Shown here: positions 1 to 6,774 of the stretch, piece by piece
Position numbering within the stretch: the stretch's first letter is position 1
How the letters are laid out: the number at the start of each line of letters is the position of its first letter
Assembly (NCBI GenBank): GCA_020028115.1
Contig: JAHWYA010000099.1
Coordinates: forward strand, 1 to 8,921
DNA: 8,921 nt
Reading direction: 5' to 3'
Origin: Anaeromyxobacter sp.
Lineage (GTDB): Bacteria; Myxococcota; Myxococcia; Myxococcales; Anaeromyxobacteraceae
Program-made: the position numbers and the translations under genes
Notes under the pieces: generated by a model
What the model saw: the letters and a program-made list of their open reading frames with translations, nothing else
Told to the model about the DNA's origin: nothing
Databases searched by the model: none

Positions 1-59
1 CAAGGGGCCTTGCCGGGCCGCGTCATTCACGAAAGGTGATGAGCGCCCCGACGCGGGCA

Positions 60-89
60 TTGACGGGCGTCCTCGCGTCTCGTCACAAT
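60..89 (+). promoter_or_regulatory. Candidate sigma70 promoter of the liv operon
   Basis: TTGACG at 60-65 matches the -35 consensus at five of six positions. CACAAT at 84-89 matches the -10 consensus at four of six, with an 18-base spacer. Such AT-leaning hexamers are rare in this GC-rich DNA. Transcription would start near 95-97, just upstream of the GAGGAG at 105-110, giving a short leader before the ATG at 115. The DNA from 1 to 59 shows no gene I can support; one frame closes at a TGA at 37-39 and could be the tail of an upstream gene. This is read by eye only. Confidence 0.42.
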
Positions 90-104
90 GCGACATTCCG
101 CCGC

Positions 105-110
105 GAGGAG
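105..110 (+). promoter_or_regulatory. Ribosome binding site that sets the livG start
   Basis: GAGGAG lies four bases before the ATG at 115. The in-frame ATG at 88 has no comparable purine-rich site and overlaps the proposed -10 element, so 115 is the better start. Confidence 0.6.
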
Positions 111-114
111 CCCG

Positions 115-918
115 ATGCGCGCAGGGCAGGACGGCCGTTCCCATGGTTCGGACGTCCTCGCGATCGAGCGGCTCTTCCTGTCGTTCGGCGGGGTCCAGGC
201 GCTGGCCGACGTCTCCTTCGCCGTGCGGGAGGGCTCGATCACCGCGGTGATCGGGCCGAACGGCGCCGGGAAGACGAGCCTCCTCAACTGCGTCGCCGGG
301 TTCTACCGTCCCCAGCGCGGGCGGATCGCGTTCGGGGGCGAGGACATCACCCGCGTCCCGCCCGACCGCCGCCCGGCGCTCGGCCTCGCCCGCACCTTCC
401 AGAACATCGCGCTGTTCGAGGGGATGACGGTCCTCGACAACGTGAAGCTCGGCGCGCACGCGCATCTCAAGACGAACGTCTTCCAGGCGCTCGCGTACTC
501 GCCGGCGGCGCGGCGCGAGGAGCGCCGCCTGCGCGAGGAGGTCGAGCGGGAGGTCCTCGACTTCCTCGAGATCGAGCACCTGCGCCGCCGGAAGGTGGGG
601 AGCCTCGCCTACGGCCTGCAGAAGCGGGTGGAGCTCGCCCGCGCCCTGGCGATGCGCCCGCGGCTCCTCCTCCTCGACGAGCCCATCGCGGGCATGACGG
701 AGGAGGAGACCGAGGACATGGCGCGCTTCATCCTGGACATCCAGGAGCAGCGCGGCGTGACGGTCGTCCTCATCGAGCACGACATGGGCGTCGTGATGGA
801 CCTGTGCGATCGCGTGGTCGTCCTCTCCTTCGGCGAGAAGATCGCCGAGGGGACGCCCGCGGAGGTGCAGGCGAACGCCGACGTCGTGGCCGCGTACCTC
901 GGCCGGAGCCACGCCTAG
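115..918 (+). CDS. livG: Branched-chain amino acid-type ABC transporter ATPase (LivG family)
   Basis: This is the first of two cytoplasmic ATPases that power the Liv/HAAT-type importer encoded by the next genes. The protein has 267 residues from the ATG at 115, close to the LivG norm. Visible motifs are Walker A GPNGAGKT at 47-54, the Q-loop glutamine in TFQNIALF (Q96), the divergent LivG-type signature SLAYGLQ at 163-169, Walker B LLLLDEP ending at residue 190, and the H-loop histidine in LIEHDM (H222). All nucleotide-handling residues are present. The insertion around residues 112-145 after TVLDNV is typical of LivG proteins. The start at 115 is preferred to the in-frame ATG at 88 because of the GAGGAG at 105-110. 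The stop codon abuts the livH ATG directly. LivG normally pairs with LivF as a heterodimer, and the livF here lies four genes downstream. The family is certain; the transported substrate is not shown by this protein. Confidence 0.95.
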   Translation: MRAGQDGRSHGSDVLAIERLFLSFGGVQALADVSFAVREGSITAVIGPNGAGKTSLLNCVAGFYRPQRGRIAFGGEDITRVPPDRRPALGLARTFQNIALFEGMTVLDNVKLGAHAHLKTNVFQALAYSPAARREERRLREEVEREVLDFLEIEHLRRRKVGSLAYGLQKRVELARALAMRPRLLLLDEPIAGMTEEETEDMARFILDIQEQRGVTVVLIEHDMGVVMDLCDRVVVLSFGEKIAEGTPAEVQANADVVAAYLGRSHA

Positions 919-1806
919 ATGGACTTCCTCCTCCAGCTCGTGGTGAGCGGCGTCGTCACCGGCGGCATCTACGCGCTCATCGCGATCGGGTTCGTCGTCG
1001 TCTACAAGGCGACCGGCGTCATCAACTTCGCGACCGGCGAGCTCATGATGATCGGCGCGTTCTTCGCCTGGACCGCCATGACGGCGCTGCACGCGCCGTT
1101 CGTCGTCGCCCTCGCCGTGGCGGCGATCGGCGCGGCGGCGGTGGGCGCGCTCGTGGAGCGCGTGGTGCTCCGGCCGCTCATGGGCCAGCGCGCCATCTCG
1201 GTCATCATGGTCACGATCGGCCTCTCCTCGATCTTCAAGGGCATCGCCCAGATCGTCTGGAGCGGCGAGTACCGGTCGTTCCCGCAGATCTTTCCCCGGC
1301 GGCCCATCCTCCTCGGGCCGGTGCTCCTCCCCTCGCGGCACGCCTACCCGTTCCTCATCGCCCTCGCGGCGATCGCGCTCCTCGCGCTCCTCTTCCGGTT
1401 CACGCGCACCGGCGTCGCGATGCGCGCCACCGCCGACGACCAGGCGACCGCCTTCGGCATGGGCATCGACGTCCGGCGGATGTTCTCCTTCTCCTGGATC
1501 CTCGCCGCGACCACCGCCGCGCTCGCCGGGATCGTGATCGGGACGATCGGCGGCATCAGCCCGCAGCTCGGCGCGGTCGGGCTCCGGATCTTCCCGGTCG
1601 TCATCCTCGGCGGGCTCGACAGCATCGGCGGCGCCCTGGTCGGCGGCGTGGTGATGGGGATCCTCGAGAACCTCGCCGGCGGGTACCTCGACCCGCTCCT
1701 CCCCGGCGGCGGGGTGAAGGACGTCGTCCCGTTCGCGGCGCTCGTCCTCATCCTGATGGTCCGGCCGTACGGCCTCTTCGGCACCCGCGACATCGAGAGG
1801 CTCTGA
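919..1806 (+). CDS. livH: Branched-chain amino acid-type ABC transporter permease (LivH family)
   Basis: This is an inner-membrane permease of 295 residues, the usual length for LivH. The N-terminal family block runs from GIYALIAIGFVVVYKATG (16-33) into VINFATGELMMIGAF. The cytoplasmic coupling loop that contacts the ATPases is RATADDQATAFGMGID at 169-184. Near the C-terminus are VVILGGLDSIGGALVGG (227-243) and VRPYGLFG (281-288), both conserved in the family. Hydrophobic stretches suggest about eight membrane spans. The ATG follows the livG stop with no gap, and a GGAG at 905-908 inside the end of livG can serve as ribosome binding site. It should form the membrane channel with the LivM permease encoded next. 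Binding proteins and permeases of this family carry branched-chain amino acids, other amino acids, urea, amides and aromatic acids, so the name is by family only. Confidence 0.94.
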   Translation: MDFLLQLVVSGVVTGGIYALIAIGFVVVYKATGVINFATGELMMIGAFFAWTAMTALHAPFVVALAVAAIGAAAVGALVERVVLRPLMGQRAISVIMVTIGLSSIFKGIAQIVWSGEYRSFPQIFPRRPILLGPVLLPSRHAYPFLIALAAIALLALLFRFTRTGVAMRATADDQATAFGMGIDVRRMFSFSWILAATTAALAGIVIGTIGGISPQLGAVGLRIFPVVILGGLDSIGGALVGGVVMGILENLAGGYLDPLLPGGGVKDVVPFAALVLILMVRPYGLFGTRDIERL

Positions 1807-2850
1807 GTGCGCATCGGCGACTTCCAGGAGAGCTACGCCGCCGACGAGGCGCTCTTCCGCACCGCGACGCAGCGGGTCTGGGTCGGCGTCCTCGGCGTCG
1901 CCCTCGCGGCGTTCCCCCTCGTCGCGGGCGAGTACCTCCTGTACCTCGCGAACCTCGTCGGCGTGCTCCTCATCGGGGCCCTCGGCCTCAACATCCTCAC
2001 CGGCTACACCGGCCAGATCTCGCTCGGGCACGCCGGGTTCATGGGGGTCGGCGCCTACGCGACCGCGATCGCCGCGACGCGCCTCGGGCTGCCGTTCTGG
2101 CTCGCGATCCCCGCCGGCGGCGCGGCCGCCTGCGCGGCGGGCGCGGTGGTGGGCGTGCCGTCGCTCCGGATCAAGGGGCTCTACCTCGCCATCGCGACGC
2201 TCGCGGCGCAGGTCATCTTCGAGTGGGTGTTCACGAACTGGACGGGGGTGACCGGGGGGATCCGCGGCCTCAACGTCCCGCCCGCGCGGCTCCCCGGGCT
2301 CGTGCTCGACACCGACCTGCGCACCTACTACCTCGTGCTCGTCGTGGTGGTCCTGCACGCCTACGCCGCCGCGAACCTGTTTCGCACCCGGGTCGGGCGG
2401 GCGTTCGTGGCCGTCCGGGACCGTGACCTCTCCGCCGAGCTCATCGGCGTGAACCTGTTCCGCACCAAGATCCTCGCGTTCATGGTGTCGAGCTGGTACG
2501 CGGGCGTGGCGGGCGGCCTGTTCGTCTACTTCACGAAGGTCGTGACGCCCGAGAGCTTCCCGCTCACGCTCTCCATCCAGTTCCTCGCGATGATCATCGT
2601 GGGGGGGCTCGGGTCGATCCAGGGGGCGATCTACGGCACGGTGTTCGTGACGCTCGTGCCGGAGGGGCTCCGCTCCCTCGCCCAGGTCGCGCAGGAGCTC
2701 GCGCCCGACGCGATGACCTTCTTCCACCCGATGCGGGACATCGTGTTCGGCGCGATGATCGTGGGGTTCCTCGTGTTCGAGCCCCACGGCCTCGCCGAGC
2801 TCGTGAACCGCGGCCGTCGCTTCTTCGCGCTGTGGCCGTTCCCGAAGTGA
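1807..2850 (+). CDS. livM: Branched-chain amino acid-type ABC transporter permease (LivM family)
   Basis: This is the second inner-membrane permease, with 347 residues starting at a GTG directly after the livH stop. GAGAGG at 1795-1800 gives a good ribosome binding site with six bases of spacing. Family blocks are LNILTGYTGQISLGHAGF at 61-78, LRIKGLYLAIATL at 120-132, the ATPase-coupling loop VRDRDLSAELIGVN at 203-216, IIVGGLGSIQGAIYG at 263-277 and the terminal EPHGLA at 325-330. The first 25 residues are polar and contain many charged residues, so they are probably a cytoplasmic lead before the first span. It pairs with LivH. No truncation is seen. The gene is followed by 23 bases, then the start of the binding protein. 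Confidence 0.94.
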   Translation: MRIGDFQESYAADEALFRTATQRVWVGVLGVALAAFPLVAGEYLLYLANLVGVLLIGALGLNILTGYTGQISLGHAGFMGVGAYATAIAATRLGLPFWLAIPAGGAAACAAGAVVGVPSLRIKGLYLAIATLAAQVIFEWVFTNWTGVTGGIRGLNVPPARLPGLVLDTDLRTYYLVLVVVVLHAYAAANLFRTRVGRAFVAVRDRDLSAELIGVNLFRTKILAFMVSSWYAGVAGGLFVYFTKVVTPESFPLTLSIQFLAMIIVGGLGSIQGAIYGTVFVTLVPEGLRSLAQVAQELAPDAMTFFHPMRDIVFGAMIVGFLVFEPHGLAELVNRGRRFFALWPFPK

Positions 2851-2861
2851 ACCCGAGGCAC

Positions 2862-2866
2862 GGAGG
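2862..2866 (+). promoter_or_regulatory. Ribosome binding site of the binding-protein gene
   Basis: GGAGG with seven bases of spacing to the ATG at 2874. This is the strongest site of the operon, as fits a binding protein needed in excess over the permeases. It rules out the longer in-frame start at 2832, which would bury the signal peptide inside the reading frame. Confidence 0.7.
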
Positions 2867-2873
2867 TGCACCG

Positions 2874-4052
2874 ATGAAGTCCAGCATCCAGAGGCTCGTC
2901 GTCACGGCGCTGCTCGCGGGCGCCGCCCTCGCCGCGCGCGCCGCGGCCCCCGAGGAGATCAAGATCGGCGCGACCCAGCCGATCACGGGGCGCTTCGCGT
3001 TCGCCGGGGTCCACCTGAACGCGGGCCTGGGCGACTACATCGCCTACGCCAACGAGCAGGGGATCGTGAAGGGGAAGAAGCTCGTCTACATCTACGAGGA
3101 CAGCGGCTACGACACCGAGAAGGCGGTCGCCGCCTTCAAGAAGATCATGGCGCAGCACAACCCGGTGGTGATGTACGGCGAGTCGACCGGGCAGGGGAAG
3201 GCGCTCGCCCCCGAGCTGAACAGCCGCTACAAGGTGCTGTACGGCTCGACCTCGTTCTCCTCCGAGCTCGCCGACCCGAAGAACCACCCGTACACCTTCG
3301 TCTCCGGCCCGACCTACTCGGACCAGTTCGGCATCCTGCTCGAGTACATCGCGAAGAACGCGAAGCAGGGGACGAAGCCGAAGGTCGCCTTCTTCTACAG
3401 CGACACCGAGTTCGGCAAGGACCCGATCGCCGCCGCGAAGGCCCGCGCGGCCGAGCTCGGCGTCGAGGTCGTCGCCGAGGTCGTGACGAAGGTCGGCGCG
3501 GTCGACGTGACGACCGAGGTCCTCGCGCTCAAGAAGGCGCAGCCCGACTTCGTGATCTTCCAGGGGTACGTGCTCGCGCCGATCCCGGAGGTGATCCGCG
3601 CCGCGCGCGACCACGGCCTCCAGACGACGTTCATGTCGACGTTCTGGTCGATGGACAAGGCGATCATCGAGAAGCTCGGGCCCGACGCCGAGGGCTACAT
3701 GGGCGTGAACCCGTACGCCTACTACTGGGAGGACGTCCCGGGGATCGTCGCGATGCGCAAGTACAACGAGAAGGCGCACCCGGGCGAGAAGTACCGGCCG
3801 AACTCGTACATCCAGGGCTGGTTCACCGGGATGGTCTACGTCGAGGCGATCCGGCGCGTCGTCGACGCGAAGAAGCCGGTGACCGGCGACAACCTCAAGG
3901 ACGCCCTCGCGACCATCAAGGACTGGGACACGGGCGGCATCACCGGGAAGGTCACCTTCACGGGCAACAAGGCGGGCGTCGGGCGCGTCTACAAGGCCAA
4001 CGTCCAGAAGGGGATCTTCGAGCCGGCCTCCGACTGGATCTACGTGAAGTGA
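2874..4052 (+). CDS. Periplasmic substrate-binding protein of the Liv/HAAT transporter
   Basis: This is a secreted type I periplasmic binding protein (Peripla_BP_6/Leu-Ile-Val-binding family) of 392 residues. The signal peptide is clear: basic start KSSIQR, hydrophobic core LVVTALLAGAALA, and a cleavage region ARAAA before PEEIKIG, so cleavage falls around residues 23-25. The mature protein starts with IKIGATQPITGRFAFAG (29-45), the usual first strand and ligand-loop region. VAFFYSDTEFGKDP (171-184) and PDFVIFQGY (224-232) fit the inter-lobe strands, and the chain ends with VTFTGN and a short C-terminal lobe. It lacks a lipobox, so it should be soluble in the periplasm. It lies between livM and livF, unlike the E. 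coli order, where the binding protein comes first. The ligand cannot be read from the sequence. The acyl-CoA ligase downstream argues for a carboxylic acid, but an amino acid remains possible. Confidence 0.92.
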   Translation: MKSSIQRLVVTALLAGAALAARAAAPEEIKIGATQPITGRFAFAGVHLNAGLGDYIAYANEQGIVKGKKLVYIYEDSGYDTEKAVAAFKKIMAQHNPVVMYGESTGQGKALAPELNSRYKVLYGSTSFSSELADPKNHPYTFVSGPTYSDQFGILLEYIAKNAKQGTKPKVAFFYSDTEFGKDPIAAAKARAAELGVEVVAEVVTKVGAVDVTTEVLALKKAQPDFVIFQGYVLAPIPEVIRAARDHGLQTTFMSTFWSMDKAIIEKLGPDAEGYMGVNPYAYYWEDVPGIVAMRKYNEKAHPGEKYRPNSYIQGWFTGMVYVEAIRRVVDAKKPVTGDNLKDALATIKDWDTGGITGKVTFTGNKAGVGRVYKANVQKGIFEPASDWIYVK

Positions 4053-4056
4053 CGCG

Positions 4057-4872
4057 ATGACGACGCCGGAGACGCCGCCGCTCCTCGCGGTGAACAACCT
4101 CGAGGTCGTCTACCACCACACCGTCCAGGTGCTGAAGGGGCTCTCGCTCTCGGTGCCCGAGGGTCGCATCGTCGCGCTCCTCGGCTCGAACGGCGCGGGG
4201 AAGACGACGACGCTCAAGGCCATCTCCGGCCTCCTCCCGCTCGAGGACGGCGCCGTGGAGGCGGGCGCCGTCCTCTACCGCGGCGAGGACCTCTCCCGCC
4301 TGCTCCCGCACCAGATCGCCCGCCGCGGCGTCTTCCAGGTGCGGGAGGGGCGGCACGTTTTCGAGGAGCTCGACGTCGACGAGAACCTGCGCTGCGCGAC
4401 CTACGCGCGGCGCGGGCGCGGCGGCGTCGCCGAGGACGTCGAGAAGGTCTACGCCTACTTCCCGCGCCTCGCGCAGCGGCGCGGCTCGCTCGCGGGCCAC
4501 CTCTCCGGCGGCGAGCAGCAGATGCTCGCGATCGGGCGGGCCCTCGTGGCGCGCCCCGACCTGATGCTCCTCGACGAGCCGTCCCTCGGGCTGTCGCCGC
4601 TGCTCGTCGAGGAGATCTTCGGGATCGTCCGCCGGATCAACGTCGAGCAGGGCACTACGATCCTGCTCGTCGAGCAGAACGCGGCGATGGCGCTCGAGGT
4701 CGCCTCGTACGGCTACATCCTGGAGTCCGGGAAGATCGTGCTCGACGGCCCGGTGGAGCGGCTGAAGCAGGATCGCGACGTGCAGGAGTTCTACCTGGGC
4801 CGGCGCGGCGGGCAGCGGAAGAGCTACCGCGACGTGAAGCACTACAAGCGGAGGAAGCGGTGGCTGTCGTAG
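4057..4872 (+). CDS. livF: Branched-chain amino acid-type ABC transporter ATPase (LivF family)
   Basis: This is the second ATPase of the importer, with 271 residues. Motifs are Walker A GSNGAGKT at 43-50, the Q-loop in VFQVREGRHVF (Q94), the canonical signature LSGGEQQ at 149-155, Walker B LMLLDEP at 169-175, and VEQN in place of the H-loop (Q207), which is normal for LivF. The usual LivF fold ends near FYLG at about residue 248. Here a further 23 residues follow, strongly basic and ending in YKRRKRWLS. The gene begins four bases after the binding-protein stop with only a weak ribosome binding site, which suggests translational coupling. It overlaps the next gene by 13 bases, and that gene's GGAGGA lies within this basic tail. 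The family call is certain. The tail may link the transporter physically or translationally to the ligase; that is inference. Confidence 0.94.
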   Translation: MTTPETPPLLAVNNLEVVYHHTVQVLKGLSLSVPEGRIVALLGSNGAGKTTTLKAISGLLPLEDGAVEAGAVLYRGEDLSRLLPHQIARRGVFQVREGRHVFEELDVDENLRCATYARRGRGGVAEDVEKVYAYFPRLAQRRGSLAGHLSGGEQQMLAIGRALVARPDLMLLDEPSLGLSPLLVEEIFGIVRRINVEQGTTILLVEQNAAMALEVASYGYILESGKIVLDGPVERLKQDRDVQEFYLGRRGGQRKSYRDVKHYKRRKRWLS

Positions 4873-6710
4873 CCGACACGCTCCCCAAGCTGCTCCGGCA
4901 GCGCGCCGCGCAGGCGCCCGGCGAGGTCGCGCTCCGCGAGAAGGAGTTCGGCATCTGGCAGCGCGTGACCTGGGAGGGCTACCTCGGCCACGTCCGCCGG
5001 TTCTGCCTCGGGCTCGTCTCGCTCGGCGTCGGGCGGGGCGACAAGGTCGCGATCCTCTCGGAGAACTGCCGCGAGTGGGTCTTCGCGGAGCTCGCCGCGA
5101 TGAGCACCTCCGCGATCGGGGTGGGCGTCTACCCGACGAGCCCGGCGCAGGAGGTGAAGTACGTCGTCGCCCACTCGGAGGCGACGGTGGTCGTCTGCCA
5201 GGACCAGGAGCAGGTCGACAAGATCCTGGAGGTCTCGGCGGAGCTGCCGCGCGTCCGGCACGTCGTCGTGGCGGACCTGCGCGGGCTGCGGAGCTACCGC
5301 GACCCGCGCATCCTCCCGTTCGAGGAGGTGGAGCGGCTCGGCGCCGAGCACGAGCGGGCGAACCCGGGGCGCTTCGACGCGCTCGTGGACGCGACGGCCG
5401 CGGACGACGTGTCGTTCCTCATCTACACCTCGGGCACGACCGGCTTCCCGAAGGGCGCGATGATCACCCACCGGAACGTCCTCGCGCAGGCGCGCGCCGC
5501 CGCGGCGGCGACCGGCATCCGCGCGGGCGACTCGGTCGTGAGCTACCTGCCGCTCTGCCACGTCGCCGAGCAGATCCTCTCGGTCTTCCTGCCGCTCCAC
5601 CTCGGGATGGTGGTCAACTTCGCGGAGTCTATCCGGACGATCCAGGACGACCTCCGCGAGATCGCCCCGGCGGTGTTCCTCGGCGTCCCCCGGATCTGGG
5701 AGAAGCTGCAGGCGTCCATCGTCGTGAAGATGCAGGAGGCCGCCCGCTGGCGCCGCGCGCTCTTCGGCTGGGCGCTCGGGGTCGGGCGCCGCCACGCGGA
5801 GGCGCTGCTCGCCGGGGCGCGCCCGTCGCCGGTCCTCTCGGCGCTCCGGCTCGCCGCCCACCTCCTCGTGCTGCGGGCGCTCCAGAACTTCGTCGGGCTG
5901 CGCCGCGCGCGGCTCACCTTCACCGCGGCGGCGGCGATCTCGCCCGAGGTCCTGCGCTTCTTCCACGCCCTCGGGATCCCCGTGCGCGAGGGGTACGGGA
6001 TGACGGAGTGCACCGGGTTCTCGTTCGTGCAGCGCGCGGGCGAGGTGCGGCTCGGCACCGTGGGGCGCGTCATCCCGGAGCTGGAGTTCCGGCTCGCGGC
6101 GGACGGCGAGCTCCTGAAGCGCGGCGAGACGATCTTCGCGGGCTACTACCGCGATCCCGAGGCGACCGCCGCGGCGGTCCGCGACGGCTGGCTCCACTCC
6201 GGCGACGTCGCCGAGCTGGATCCCGACGGGCAGCTCCGCATCGTCGACCGCAAGAAGGCGATCTTCGTCACCGCCGGCGGGAAGAACGTCTCGCCGTCGC
6301 TCGTGGAGAACGCGCTCAAGGTGTCGCCGTACGTGAAGGAGGCGGTGGTCGTCGGCGACGGCGAGAAGTACCTCGCCGCGCTCGTCCAGATCGACTTCGA
6401 GAACGTCGGCCAGTGGGCGACCGAGCGCCGGCTCCCGTACACGAACTTCAAGAGCCTCGCGCGGCTGCCCGAGGTGCGCGACCTCGTCGCGGCCGAGATC
6501 GACCGCGCGAACGAGGGGCTCGCGCCCGTCGAGCAGGTCCGCGCCTTCCGGCTGCTGGACAAGGAGCTCGATCACGACGACAACGAGGTCACCGCCACCA
6601 TGAAGGTCCGGCGGAAGACGATCTACGAGAAGTTCGCGCCGCTGATCGCGGAGCTGTACGGCGCGGACGGGGGCTCGCGCCCCGCCGGACGGGAGAGCAC
6701 CTCGAGATGA
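4860..6710 (+). CDS. AMP-forming long-chain fatty acyl-CoA synthetase (FadD15-like)
   Basis: This enzyme activates a carboxylic acid with ATP to an acyl-adenylate and then to a CoA thioester, probably at the inner face of the membrane. It has 616 residues from a GTG start, with GGAGGA at 4850-4855. Motifs of the ANL superfamily in order are the P-loop YTSGTTGFPKG at 189-199, PLCHVAEQ at 231-238, GYGMTEC at 378-384, LHSGDVAELDPDG at 445-457, the hinge IVDRKKAIFVTAGGKNVSP at 461-479, and the C-terminal catalytic lysine in NEVTATMKVRRK (K582). All catalytic elements are intact. Length and motif spacing fit the long-chain group rather than the acetyl-CoA or 4-coumarate groups. One oddity is TAAAAISPE at 354-362, where many relatives have a glycine-rich SGGAPLSPE. 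The overlap with livF ties its expression to the transporter. Acyl chain length is not determinable here. Confidence 0.92.
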   Translation: MAVVADTLPKLLRQRAAQAPGEVALREKEFGIWQRVTWEGYLGHVRRFCLGLVSLGVGRGDKVAILSENCREWVFAELAAMSTSAIGVGVYPTSPAQEVKYVVAHSEATVVVCQDQEQVDKILEVSAELPRVRHVVVADLRGLRSYRDPRILPFEEVERLGAEHERANPGRFDALVDATAADDVSFLIYTSGTTGFPKGAMITHRNVLAQARAAAAATGIRAGDSVVSYLPLCHVAEQILSVFLPLHLGMVVNFAESIRTIQDDLREIAPAVFLGVPRIWEKLQASIVVKMQEAARWRRALFGWALGVGRRHAEALLAGARPSPVLSALRLAAHLLVLRALQNFVGLRRARLTFTAAAAISPEVLRFFHALGIPVREGYGMTECTGFSFVQRAGEVRLGTVGRVIPELEFRLAADGELLKRGETIFAGYYRDPEATAAAVRDGWLHSGDVAELDPDGQLRIVDRKKAIFVTAGGKNVSPSLVENALKVSPYVKEAVVVGDGEKYLAALVQIDFENVGQWATERRLPYTNFKSLARLPEVRDLVAAEIDRANEGLAPVEQVRAFRLLDKELDHDDNEVTATMKVRRKTIYEKFAPLIAELYGADGGSRPAGRESTSR

Positions 6711-6774
6711 CGTACGCGGCCATAACGTCGCCTCGGGCGTCCAGCGCCGCCTCGGCGCCCGGAACGCGGGGGCG
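6707..6774 (+). pseudogene. Broken 5' end of the KAS III gene (deletion and frame change)
   Basis: The ATG at 6707 overlaps the ligase stop as ATGA and is preceded by GGGAGAG at 6691-6697, so it looks like the original start. It reads MTYAAI, a credible KAS III N-terminus, but this frame then runs into unrelated sequence and ends at a stop near 6866. From about 6724 the DNA instead encodes NVASGVQRRLGARNAG in the frame of the downstream ketosynthase. That stretch aligns without gaps to E. coli FabH from about residue 89, counting back from the active-site cysteine at 112. About 82 codons, or roughly 245 bases, are therefore missing and the frame has shifted. A natural deletion and an assembly error are both possible. 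Confidence 0.75.

Noticed and set aside
36..2426. A 796-residue plus-strand open frame across livG, livH and livM
   Set aside because: It is Arg/Pro/Ala-rich low-complexity translation in the wrong frame of three clear transporter genes; long false frames are normal at this GC content.
2832..2873. Longer GTG start for the binding protein
   Set aside because: It would put 14 residues before the signal peptide and overlap livM, while GGAGG sits seven bases before the ATG at 2874.
2631..4097. A 488-residue minus-strand open frame opposite the binding-protein gene
   Set aside because: It is the antisense of a well-supported secreted binding protein and shows only repeated Leu/Arg/Asp/Val patterns without motifs.
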